A stretch of 64,000 bases of DNA, taken from NCBI GenBank assembly GCA_965230615.1, contig OZ246012.1, positions 1,364,001-1,428,000 of the forward strand, given 5' to 3'. The DNA comes from G965230615 sp965230615 (GTDB lineage: Bacteria; Pseudomonadota; Gammaproteobacteria; HTCC5015). Shown here piece after piece: positions 28,076 through 36,559 of this stretch. Every line of letters begins with the position of its first letter. Position 1 is the first letter of the stretch. The notes beneath the pieces were generated by a model that did no database searches, was not told the origin of the DNA, and saw only the letters and a program-made list of their open reading frames with translations. Position numbers and translations under genes: made by a program.

Positions 28076-31000
28076 TTAGTTAAGTGATTCTGGGAGCTGA
28101 CAAGTTATAACAGGACTAGAGCCAACATAAACCTTAGAAAACTTTAAAACACTATGAATACCTTTTAGCGGAGTCGATAAATTATCAGAATCGTAAAGCA
28201 GCACAGCAAAAAGTGCCCTACATTCATCGGGGAAATATTTTGGAATAGCAACCGAATATTTCAATCCCAGCTCTCTTATTTTAACCATGTCGGGAGAAAA
28301 GCCTTCTTTCAAGCCGTTACCATAAAGCATCAGAACATTTAAATTAGCCAAATGCGGAATAGTAAGCTCTTTTAAATTATCATTAGTATCAATAAGTAGC
28401 TCAATTAAATTACCTAACTGCGGGATAGCAAGCTCTTTTAAATTAGCATTACCCCTAACACTTAACCAACTTAAATTATCTAACTGCGGGATAGTAAGCT
28501 CTTCTAATTTAGAATTATGCTCAATACGCAGCTCACTTAACTTATCTAACCGCGGGATAGTAAGCTCTTTTAAACTATAATTACGATAAATACGTAGCGC
28601 ACTTAAATTATCTAACTGCGGGATAGTAAGCTCTTTTAAATTACGATTATTCTCAATACGCAGCTCACTTAATTTATCTAACTGCGAGATAGTAAGCTCT
28701 TTTAAATTATCATTAGTATCAATACGCAGCTCACTTAACTTATCTAACTGCGGGATAGCAAGCTCTTCTAATTTAAAATTAAACGCAATACGCAGCTCGC
28801 TTAAATTATCTAACTGCGGGATAGTAAGCTCTTTTAAATTAGCATTACCCCCAATATTTAGCTCACTTAATTTATCCAACTGCGGGATAGTAAGCTCTTT
28901 TAAATCACGAGCACCCTTAATATTTAGCGCACTTAAATTATCTAAATGCGGGATAGTAAACTCTTTTAAATTATTATTACGCCCAATATTTAGCGCACTT
29001 AAATTATCTAACTGCGGGATAGTAAGCTCTTTTAAATTACGATTACCCTCAATACGCAGCTCACTTAATTTATCTAACTGCGGGATAGCAAGCTCTTTTA
29101 AATTATTATTACCCATAATACTTAGCGCACTTAAATCATCTAACCGCGGGATAATAAACTCTTTTAATATAAAATTATACTCAATACCAAGCTCATTTAA
29201 TTTGTCTAACTGCGGGATAGCAAGCTCTTTTAAACTATAATTATGACCAATACGTAGCGCACTTAAATTATCTAACTGCGGGATAGCAAGCTCTTTTAAA
29301 ATTTCATTACCATAAATACTTAGCTCACTTAAATTATCTAACTGCGGGATAGTAAGCTCTTCTAATTTAGAATTATACTCAATACGCAGCTCACTTAATT
29401 TATCTAACTGCAGGATAGTAAGCTCTTCTAATTTAGAATTATACTCAATACGCAGCTCACTTAAATTATCTAACTGCGGGATAGTAAGCTCTTCTAATTT
29501 AGAATTAAACGCAATACTTAGCACACTTAAATTATCTAACTGCGGGATAGTAAGCTCTTTTAAATTATTATTACTCCTAATATTTAGCGCACTTAAATTA
29601 TCTAACTGCGGGATAGTAAGCTCTTTTAAATTACGATTATTCTCAATACGCAGCTCACTTAATTTATCTAACTGCGAGACGGCAAGCTCTTCTAATTTAT
29701 TGTTTCGATGAAGTTTGATTTTATTTAGACTACTAAAGTATTTTCCACTCAAGTCAATTTTTGTATAATGTTGATTCTCAATACTTAACTCTGTAATTCC
29801 ATTCAATCTCCTTAACCATTTTTTCACAACATCAAATTCAACTTTAATGAAATTAATTTCCTTTAGACTATCATTTGCATAAACCTTGTAGCCATTATTC
29901 ACTTTCAACGCTTTAACGCCAAATGTACTGAGCTTATAAGGAACATAAATACGGTAATATGCAGGCCCTATAGCAAAAACCACGACCAACCATAGGGACA
30001 GTGCGATCATTCCAAGATTTGATTTAAACCTTTGAAAGCGTGTGGGTCTTAGGGAGCCTATTAATTGCCCTAATATTTGGGCAACAAAGTCATGGGATAT
30101 CTCCCAAGTGCGAGAATCGCGATCAACTTCCCTAACAAGCCCCTCATTTGCTAATAAGCTCAAACATCCCCGACACAGACCGCTTTGGGTTTTAAATTTT
30201 TCTTCAAGCTCTTGTTCCGCTTTAGCACGTTTAGTACCTGCATCAGTAACCATTTCTGCTAAAATTCGAGGCACAAGCTTTGCAACATCACCGGAAAACT
30301 TATTTATAACACGCTTAAGATACTCTTTAATCAATCGTTTTTTATAAATATGCTTGGATGTTACCGTACGACTTTTCAAAACGATACCTAACAAATTCAG
30401 CACAATTGGGCGAATACGCGTTCCGCCACCCTCGATATCGTAAGCTTCTTCAAAAACCCGATTTAACAAATCGCTAGAGAACTCCAGCCCAGAGTTTTCT
30501 AAAAACAGCCTAGCCTCCGACTCTTCAAAACCATCAACAACCCTCCAATTGTCATTCAGGTGCATTTGTGAGAGCTCTAACCCTTGAAGCTCAGCCAAAT
30601 ATTCATCATCGGTTCTTGCACTAAATAAAATCTTAATGGACTCATCAGACAGCTTTTCAATAGCATCAATGAATTCATTAAACTGCTCTCGTGTTTCGGG
30701 GTTACTCAACAGATAGAATTCTTCAAACTGATCGACAACAATCAGTAATTTTTGTGGTGCGATGTCTTTAGCAGCTTTAACTACAAGGGAATACAAATCA
30801 CTAATATCCTTAGGCGTTGTTCCCCAAATTTTATCAGACTTTTTTAAGGCCTCGGCTATCTGGAGTACGGGGTCCGCATAGCTTCTTGATTCCACAACGA
30901 CCCAGTTTTGCTCCGCTCGGAGTTTAGGAATGACATAAGCTGAGAGCAATGAGCTTTTACCAACACCAGATCGCCCCGTCAAAAAAAGAACGGGATAACC

Positions 31001-31381
31001 TACTGAAGTTTTTATCCATTCCAGCACCTTAATATGTGCTTTATCACTTCGCTTGAATGAATCCAAGGAATCTTTAGAACGCGGTGATAGTTGGAAATAC
31101 CCTTCTAAATTGGATTCAGCACTTTTGCCTAACCTGACGAGACTGCTTGTGATTCGGCGCCGCCGCCAAACCGGAATAACCACAAAAACAATGATAAGAA
31201 AAAGGGTTATCCATAATTTGTAGGAACCCGCCATTTGTTGAATATCATTGAAAGTTAACTGACCAGGAAAAAGGGCATAAACACCTGCAATTGCGGCGAC
31301 TGTAGCAACAATTAAAACAGCGTATTTTTTAATTTCATTTAGAACTTCTGTGATAAAGCTATCGGGTGGCGCACTAGCCAT
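28076..31381 (-). CDS. Membrane STAND-type NTPase with 21 leucine-rich repeats
   Basis: 1101 residues. Two membrane segments (about 20-37 and 54-71) are followed by RRRR, which places the next part in the cytoplasm. The NTPase has Walker A GRSGVGKS (136-143) and Walker B LLIVVDQFEE (212-221), the signature of the nSTAND1-type subfamily. An Arg-containing LFSAR motif (252-256) and a winged-helix-like region (about 370-440) follow. A third membrane segment is at about 457-475, preceded by basic residues, so the C-terminal half should face the periplasm. That half contains 21 tandem 22-residue LRRs (563-1023), core LKELTIPQLDNLSALNI, and a 78-residue tail. STAND proteins with repeat sensors include anti-phage Avs/bNACHT systems and signalling ATPases; this combination is not one I recognise. 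It probably shares a transcript with the recombinase gene, whose stop lies 25 bases upstream of its start. Confidence 0.85.
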   Translation of the reverse strand: MASAPPDSFITEVLNEIKKYAVLIVATVAAIAGVYALFPGQLTFNDIQQMAGSYKLWITLFLIIVFVVIPVWRRRRITSSLVRLGKSAESNLEGYFQLSPRSKDSLDSFKRSDKAHIKVLEWIKTSVGYPVLFLTGRSGVGKSSLLSAYVIPKLRAEQNWVVVESRSYADPVLQIAEALKKSDKIWGTTPKDISDLYSLVVKAAKDIAPQKLLIVVDQFEEFYLLSNPETREQFNEFIDAIEKLSDESIKILFSARTDDEYLAELQGLELSQMHLNDNWRVVDGFEESEARLFLENSGLEFSSDLLNRVFEEAYDIEGGGTRIRPIVLNLLGIVLKSRTVTSKHIYKKRLIKEYLKRVINKFSGDVAKLVPRILAEMVTDAGTKRAKAEQELEEKFKTQSGLCRGCLSLLANEGLVREVDRDSRTWEISHDFVAQILGQLIGSLRPTRFQRFKSNLGMIALSLWLVVVFAIGPAYYRIYVPYKLSTFGVKALKVNNGYKVYANDSLKEINFIKVEFDVVKKWLRRLNGITELSIENQHYTKIDLSGKYFSSLNKIKLHRNNKLEELAVSQLDKLSELRIENNRNLKELTIPQLDNLSALNIRSNNNLKELTIPQLDNLSVLSIAFNSKLEELTIPQLDNLSELRIEYNSKLEELTILQLDKLSELRIEYNSKLEELTIPQLDNLSELSIYGNEILKELAIPQLDNLSALRIGHNYSLKELAIPQLDKLNELGIEYNFILKEFIIPRLDDLSALSIMGNNNLKELAIPQLDKLSELRIEGNRNLKELTIPQLDNLSALNIGRNNNLKEFTIPHLDNLSALNIKGARDLKELTIPQLDKLSELNIGGNANLKELTIPQLDNLSELRIAFNFKLEELAIPQLDKLSELRIDTNDNLKELTISQLDKLSELRIENNRNLKELTIPQLDNLSALRIYRNYSLKELTIPRLDKLSELRIEHNSKLEELTIPQLDNLSWLSVRGNANLKELAIPQLGNLIELLIDTNDNLKELTIPHLANLNVLMLYGNGLKEGFSPDMVKIRELGLKYSVAIPKYFPDECRALFAVLLYDSDNLSTPLKGIHSVLKFSKVYVGSSPVITCQLPESLN
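28313..29695 (-). repeat. 21 tandem 66-bp repeats encoding LRR units
   Basis: Each unit encodes 22 residues of form LkEL-IPQLD-LS-L-I--N (last unit 21 residues). Units differ mainly at the surface-facing positions after IEYN or IGGN and at a few conserved-core swaps (T/A, N/K). Near identity of the 66-bp blocks suggests recent expansion and possible copy-number change by slippage or recombination. It will be prone to assembly error. Confidence 0.92.
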
Positions 31382-31406
31382 ATACTCAAATCCCTTTCAC
31401 TTTTCG

Positions 31407-32213
31407 TTATGCTATCTTTCTAGCCAACTCCCCTGATAGTACATGCGTATAGCGCTTCAGTGTTCGCCAGTCAGAGTGCCCTGATATCGCTGCCACTTCT
31501 TGGATGGCCAGGCCTTTTTCAAATAGGCGGGAAATAGCTTCGTGCCGTAGATCATGGAACCGTAAATCCTCGATCCCGGCCGCATTGCGCGCCTCAATGA
31601 ATAGCTTGGTCATGCGGTCAGCCTTAATACCAAATAGACTACCATCTTGTTGTATAGGTAACAACGGTATTACGCGCTTGGCTGCCTTAGATAGGGGGAT
31701 ACTGCGAGGCTGATCGGTTTTGGTCTCAGGGATATAGATGATACCCCGACTAATATCTTTGTGCTTGGCATTGGCCAACTCCCCACGACGCATGCCGGTC
31801 TCTAGGGCAAAGCGAATCAAGAGACGGGCGAAGGGTGAGCAGTGTGTGAGCAACGCCCGGTACTCACCATCCTCAAACCGACGAATACGTTGCTTACCCG
31901 CCTGAAGCGTTTTAGTGACTGATAGAATCTCTCGCGCTACCGTCACCGGATTCTCTCGGAGGTTAATCTTCCACAATACCCTGGCCGTCTTGAACACCTG
32001 CGATAGCGTGCCGAGCTCTTTGCGTACGGTGTCCGATACGACTGATTCTAAACGCTCATCAACGAAGCCCACGACCATTTCAGCCGTGAGCTCTGCCATA
32101 GCAATATGCCCTAGTTCACGACTTAAAATTCTGAGCCGAGATTGCTCTTTGGCCAGAGAACTCTTACGCGGCGACATCTCTTCTTCATAACGGCTTAAGA
32201 CGGATGCCAGCAA
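31407..32213 (-). CDS. Tyrosine recombinase/integrase, N-terminally shortened
   Basis: 268 residues. All catalytic residues appear present: Arg142 (TGMRRGE), Lys165, His220 and Arg223 (HDLRH), His246 (SGHSDW) and Tyr255. A core-binding domain occupies about residues 1-90. Homologues of this type normally carry a further 60 or so residues with an arm-binding beta-sheet. Here the frame continues upstream only to a TAA near 32305 without an ATG or GTG; TTG at 32213 is the only ordinary start. The upstream 32 codons still look coding (NDPQEDLIIQGQLRDYSK). So it is probably 5'-truncated or a pseudogene, or it starts at a rare codon. It lies 25 bases upstream of the NTPase-LRR gene. Confidence 0.8.
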   Translation of the reverse strand: MLASVLSRYEEEMSPRKSSLAKEQSRLRILSRELGHIAMAELTAEMVVGFVDERLESVVSDTVRKELGTLSQVFKTARVLWKINLRENPVTVAREILSVTKTLQAGKQRIRRFEDGEYRALLTHCSPFARLLIRFALETGMRRGELANAKHKDISRGIIYIPETKTDQPRSIPLSKAAKRVIPLLPIQQDGSLFGIKADRMTKLFIEARNAAGIEDLRFHDLRHEAISRLFEKGLAIQEVAAISGHSDWRTLKRYTHVLSGELARKIA

Positions 32214-32864
32214 TGTTTGTTCGGCCTTAGAGTAGTCCCTCAGTTGGCCCTGTATGATGAGATCTTCTTGCGGGTCATTGCCAATTAAACAGGCTGACTT
32301 TGCTTAAGCAAAGTGACATCAGCTCGCAGGACATTTGATGGATGCACCATCAGCGTCGTTTATTATTTGGCCCATAAGAGCGTAACACAACAGGTATGCT
32401 GGCAGCTGCTGAGCCGGGCCTTGCGGCAACACAAATCAAACTTACCGCCTAGTAAACAGACTCAATACCCGTGCCTTCTATACCAACCCAATAACCATTA
32501 CATACAGCAACCCCTATCAAGACGCGTAAGTTGCCAGCACCAAAACATCTTATACAGCAATATTCATGCTTCATAATCTGTTTGCCCTTTGCTTTTTTGT
32601 TAATGGTAATTATTATTATTAACATTTGCAGCAAGAGGCATAAATTCGAACGTGACAGTGGGTTTATGAACGGCGGCTTACTGGAGTGACTTGGCCTTTT
32701 TCCGCCATGTTTCCAGATATACAAACATCAGTTAGGTATTGGCAGTGCTATGCAAAGGCCTAGACTTAAACCTGGGCCCTGTAAGCGGCGTTTATGGCAA
32801 GTGCTTTGGGTTTGTGTGGGTTCAGATAAATGCCCGGTATAAACCTGAACCCACTAGGCAATGA
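32214..32864. other. Non-coding gap right of the island
   Basis: The first part holds the upstream remnant of the integrase frame and the 18-bp palindrome. TGATGG (32336-32341) and CCATCA (32347-32352) form a small hairpin. An AT-rich dyad (TGTTAAT...ATTAACA) lies near 32600. No convincing gene or att repeat was seen. Confidence 0.4.
32297..32314. repeat. 18-bp perfect palindrome at the island edge
   Basis: ACTTTGCTTAAGCAAAGT is perfectly self-complementary and lies just upstream of the integrase reading frame; the TAA closing that frame falls inside it. It is a candidate operator, recombinase site or old junction. Confidence 0.6.
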
Positions 32865-34046
32865 TTACTCTGCGCTACCTAAGCGAAACGCCGTGGCCAT
32901 GCCCAAAATTAAAAACACAATATCGATAAGGCCTAAGTTCTCCAGCACCAGGTCAACGGTGGAATAATCGCCTAAGCGGGCATCAAACATGGCGCTGAGC
33001 CATTGGTCGAAGTCTAGTTTGCCTTGCTCTAAGTCCAGCAATACCGGAGCTGAATAGTCTTCAAAGTCATTGATTTCTGCCTCACTAATCTCAGCGGTCG
33101 TCGAGGCGTCGGTATAGCCATTGGCTAACATAAACGCGCGCAAGGTGCCTGCATCCTCAATCTTGGCGTAGTCGCTGGCAATGGTTTTTTGTTCTTTATA
33201 GACTTGGCGCAATTCAATGCGCTGCTCTTGACTGATGTCGCTGATGGCGCTTTGCCACTCGGCTTGAAAGCTGGCGGTCGCCAGATACTTGCCACCGAAA
33301 ATCGCACAGAGCACCATTACTGCACAGATCACACCTGCGGTTTGTCCGCGTGAATCAAACAGCATGGCGGCATAGCCCACGGCCCCGCCAATAATCCAGG
33401 CGACAAAACCATATTCATAATTAAATGCAACGGCAATAAATTTCCACAGCAATGCGCCCAGCACAGCTGCAATAGATGCCGCGATCAGTGCTTTTATATT
33501 AAAACCATTCATGCCAACTTGTGCTGGCTTATGCGCATGGCTGTTATTACTTTGCTGCACTTGCACAGGCGTGGTGATGCCAGCGGCTGTACTTGTAGTA
33601 TTATCACTACTTGGTATTTTATGAAAGAACACACCGCAATGAATGCATTGTTTTGATTTGACTTGTTGCGTCTTACATTTAGGACATGTGATCATATCGC
33701 GCTGATCGGCCGCTTCGGCTTCATCGGCTTTATCGGCTTTATCATCGCCGTCAGTTGTAAGCAGCGATAGTGCTTGCGCTGTCATACTGGTGTTCACCGC
33801 ACTATGCATAATTTCAATTTGTTCTAAGCCAGCGACCAAGCCCATTTTTTCCAGTTTGGTTTTATATTCTTGCGCCTTATCCAGGTCGACCGCTCTTTTC
33901 ACAACCCGCTGCTGGCCTAATAAAGCACGCGCTTTTTCGGGGCTGAGTCGAAACACTTGAGTGATGGATTTTTCTACCTGGCTGGATTCAAAGCCGCTGA
34001 TAATGTCGCCACTAATGAAGACATTATATGCCGATGTATTATTCAC
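32865..34046 (-). CDS. Membrane protein with N-terminal L7/L12-like module and zinc ribbon
   Basis: 393 residues, function unknown. The first 75 residues (FISGDIISGFESSQVEKSI... LEKMGLVAGLEQI) form a small alpha/beta module found at the start of several gammaproteobacterial membrane proteins. A zinc ribbon follows with CPKC and CIHC (about 120-137), then a Thr/Gln-rich linker. Hydrophobic segments are at about 183-205, 210-230 and 235-252. A helical, Glu-rich region and a last hydrophobic segment (LENLGLIDIVFLILGMATAF) close the protein. The start is GTG with AGAGG 6 bases upstream. It lies in isolation between large gaps. Roles in metal sensing or membrane-protein assembly are only guesses. 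Confidence 0.72.
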   Translation of the reverse strand: MNNTSAYNVFISGDIISGFESSQVEKSITQVFRLSPEKARALLGQQRVVKRAVDLDKAQEYKTKLEKMGLVAGLEQIEIMHSAVNTSMTAQALSLLTTDGDDKADKADEAEAADQRDMITCPKCKTQQVKSKQCIHCGVFFHKIPSSDNTTSTAAGITTPVQVQQSNNSHAHKPAQVGMNGFNIKALIAASIAAVLGALLWKFIAVAFNYEYGFVAWIIGGAVGYAAMLFDSRGQTAGVICAVMVLCAIFGGKYLATASFQAEWQSAISDISQEQRIELRQVYKEQKTIASDYAKIEDAGTLRAFMLANGYTDASTTAEISEAEINDFEDYSAPVLLDLEQGKLDFDQWLSAMFDARLGDYSTVDLVLENLGLIDIVFLILGMATAFRLGSAE

Positions 34047-34771
34047 GTTTAGCCTCTTTATTTTTTATTGTTTGCTACGCTTTGCTGTCTGCATAGCATT
34101 GTTATATAGCCCACCATCGTATGCTTTTTTTAAATCGCATTTTGATGGCATTATTTATAAAAATGATGGCGTATTTTAACGCTTTTTTAGTGCGCTTGCG
34201 TACAGAAAAATTATTGGGATAATAATGAAACTGGTTGTTTTAGCGGAGGAAATTGGTATATATATCTATACTAAAATTAAGAATGTTATTGAAGGTGTTT
34301 TTACTTAGAAAATAATTATCGCGACAAACAAAATAATAGCGCGATGTTATATTGCGAGGCATAAGCGCTTCGGTTAATACAGCGCAGGCAATGGATCATT
34401 AATCTTTCTACATTTATAAATAGGCCAATAAACACCGCTTTCGATTTTTTTTTGCGCCTGCATGCTGGCCTGAAGTCGATGCCGCTAATCGCTCACAGTA
34501 TTTGCGATTGCGCTATTGATTAATAATCATGTTTTGTAGTTTTGCTTAAAGCTTACCTATATTGATGGCCTAACGATACGCACAATAGGCTCATGCTTGC
34601 TTATAACAATATAAACAGGTGGTTCTTTTTATACTTTAAAAACATTTGTCGCGACAAACCAAGTTACACATTCATAATGCATCTTTTCGGCGAGCATGGT
34701 AACGACTGCTTTACAAGCCTGTCTATTACACGCGATTACACACTCAAAGTACTGCGAACGACTTTCACATA
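34047..34771. other. 725-bp AT-rich gap, no gene seen
   Basis: No supported ORF. TTTGTCGCGACAAA (34645-34658) is a 14-bp perfect palindrome, and a TCGCGACAAA half-site recurs near 34319-34328. These could be regulator sites, but nothing nearby identifies one. Confidence 0.35.
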
Positions 34772-36298
34772 TTAGCTTTCGCTTGTCACCAGGTCTGCAT
34801 CATCCGCGAATATGGTCTGTCGTATACGGCGCTTTTTATTCAACAGCATTAAAGCGCCCAGTGTAGAAAACGCTAATGAGATCAACAAGGTGATAACAAT
34901 CAGCACATCCCTGCTTTGTCGACTCATCACTGCATTTAAGTGATTCCACTTATGTAGCAGTGAAAAAGAGAGCGACTCTGCCCGATCAATACGACGGTTT
35001 TGATCAACTAAAATACCGGTGACAGGATCGACAAATACATGCTTAGCCACATCATCTTTATAAGCCACTCGCCAGACAGGCAGGCGCTTATTGCGGAAGT
35101 CATAGCCCGGGCCAAAACGTGTAATCAAGGCGATATCGGCAATCTGTGATGCATCATAGCCGGTATATTTATTGGCTAGCGCAATCGACCGTTCACGATC
35201 GCTTAAGCCGGCTCGCAAGCCACTTGCCGCATAGACATAAATGGCACCCGCCTCTTTGGGCGCACCAGCAAAACGTTGCTCACGCGAGATAGCTTCGTCA
35301 GACTTAGCTGGCGCAATGCCTAAGCGATACAATAACTCGCCTTGTTCATTTTGTACCAGGCTGACGGCATTTAAGTGGCTATTGGCATACTCTGCTATCC
35401 AACTGCCATCCTCACCCAGCTGTCCAGCCTGCAAATTAAGCGGGGCATCTAAGCGCATCCCGCCAACATCATCAACATACTCTGCTTGCAGCAGATGATA
35501 AAACCCACTGGCCGACCAGCCTAATAAAGGCAACCACAAAGCATAAGCCGCAATACGGTGCCAACGTCGCTTGGCATCTGGAATGCTGCGCCATTTCAAA
35601 CTGAGCAATAAGCCAATACCGGCAATGGCCATACAAAACAAACAGAGCATAAACAACGCCAGCAAAATCACTCGCGCATAGCCAGTCGCATCTAACCAGT
35701 TCCAGGTATGCAAGGCACGAAAAATAGTTTGCATATTTGTGCGATAAGTATTGGTAATAGACGCCAGTGCCGCCGTTTCAGTATGAATAAAAACGACTCG
35801 CTGATCATCACTGTTATACGCAATCCGATAAACAGGCAATAAACGATTAACCCAAGGGTACTCTGCATTAAAGGTTGTTTGCAGGCTCACACTTGAAATA
35901 AGTGCTTTATCCAAGCCGGTATAATAACCCGCTAGCCATACGGCTTGCTGCTGGTCATAGTCTGGCAATATAGCACCACTTGTTAGATCGTAATACTCAC
36001 GCGCACTCTGCTGATCGCGAGTCCATTGCAACACCGGCCCTTGTGCCGAAGGCATGAGCTTAAGCACTTGTGCTGGCGGCAGCGGGTTTTGCGCAAAAAT
36101 ACCTGGCAAAGCGGCAATATCCTGCGCTTGCAAATTTAATTTAGGCGCATAAAATTTTTGTGCTTTAGGCCCTGTCCATGACATAAAAGGATGCATGACC
36201 CCTGAAACACCCCAAATAACAATCGCCGCAAAAGCCAGCCAAGCCAGGCGTTTATGCCAGGTGTTACTGAGTTTTAAAATGCTTGTGCGCGCTGACAT
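34772..36298 (-). CDS. PepSY domain-containing membrane protein
   Basis: 508 residues. It opens with an inner-membrane helix (HKRLAWLAFAAIVIWGVSG) and contains three further hydrophobic segments (about 215-235, 250-270, 470-490). Two periplasmic PepSY-like domains are visible with LPVYRIAYNSDDQRVVFIHT and the matching LPVWRVAYKDDVAKHVFVDP. This family accompanies siderophore-receptor and iron-reductase genes in many proteobacteria, and a role in iron uptake or periplasmic reduction is plausible. GGGGG lies 5 bases before the ATG, and a Fur-like site lies just upstream. It stands alone here, with no TonB receptor gene adjacent. Confidence 0.82.
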   Translation of the reverse strand: MSARTSILKLSNTWHKRLAWLAFAAIVIWGVSGVMHPFMSWTGPKAQKFYAPKLNLQAQDIAALPGIFAQNPLPPAQVLKLMPSAQGPVLQWTRDQQSAREYYDLTSGAILPDYDQQQAVWLAGYYTGLDKALISSVSLQTTFNAEYPWVNRLLPVYRIAYNSDDQRVVFIHTETAALASITNTYRTNMQTIFRALHTWNWLDATGYARVILLALFMLCLFCMAIAGIGLLLSLKWRSIPDAKRRWHRIAAYALWLPLLGWSASGFYHLLQAEYVDDVGGMRLDAPLNLQAGQLGEDGSWIAEYANSHLNAVSLVQNEQGELLYRLGIAPAKSDEAISREQRFAGAPKEAGAIYVYAASGLRAGLSDRERSIALANKYTGYDASQIADIALITRFGPGYDFRNKRLPVWRVAYKDDVAKHVFVDPVTGILVDQNRRIDRAESLSFSLLHKWNHLNAVMSRQSRDVLIVITLLISLAFSTLGALMLLNKKRRIRQTIFADDADLVTSES

Positions 36299-36310
36299 GC
36301 CAACCCCCTA

Positions 36311-36325
36311 ATAGAATAATTATCA
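36311..36325. promoter_or_regulatory. Possible Fur box
   Basis: On the minus strand TGATAATTATTCTAT matches the 7-1-7 Fur consensus fully in the left half (TGATAAT) and only partly in the right. It is 13 bases upstream of the PepSY gene start. The weak right half keeps confidence low. Confidence 0.35.
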
Positions 36326-36511
36326 GATGTAACAGGCCGCGATAGCCATCAGTTTTTTCTATGCCTGACGTGTATGAGTGGCTTTTTTGACGTGACTGGG
36401 CGACCTATATCACACGCGAATTGTACCCTGACAGCTTTATACTGCCACTGTGACATATTGTCGCAGCAAATGCGCAAAGTACTGCTTATTAACGACGAAA
36501 CAAGGTAGGAA

Positions 36512-36550
36512 ACTGCCCATCTGCCAAAACTTATCATGCAGATGGGCAGT
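36512..36550 (-). terminator. Intrinsic terminator of the methyltransferase gene
   Basis: ACTGCCCATCTGC (36512-36524) pairs perfectly over 13 bp with GCAGATGGGCAGT (36538-36550). On the minus strand the stem is followed by TTTCC, and it lies 9 bases past the stop. The T-run is short, but the stem is strong. Confidence 0.75.
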
Positions 36551-36559
36551 GATATATCA

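Larger units (their letters stand above)
27586..32314. mobile_element. tRNA-Arg-adjacent integrative island (probably decayed)
   Basis: The island begins right at the 3' end of tRNA-Arg. It contains an AlpA-like regulator, a long NTPase-LRR gene and a tyrosine recombinase, the usual minimal parts of a tRNA-targeted integrative element. The cargo gene has lower G+C by eye than its flanks. The right edge is unclear: I place it at an 18-bp palindrome just upstream of the recombinase. A copy of the tRNA 3' end (an attR) was not found by reading the next kilobase. The recombinase lacks its usual N-terminal domain. The element is therefore likely immobile or has a different boundary. Confidence 0.6.

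Noticed and set aside
28313..29695. CRISPR-like array
   Set aside because: The 66-bp repeats are an in-frame LRR coding region without unique spacers.
32449..32724. 91-codon minus-strand ORF in the gap right of the island
   Set aside because: No ribosome binding site, mixed composition, no neighbours on the same strand, and no recognisable fold.
27586..32864. Second copy of the tRNA-Arg 3' end as attR
   Set aside because: Reading of the region right of the integrase found no match to the end of the tRNA.
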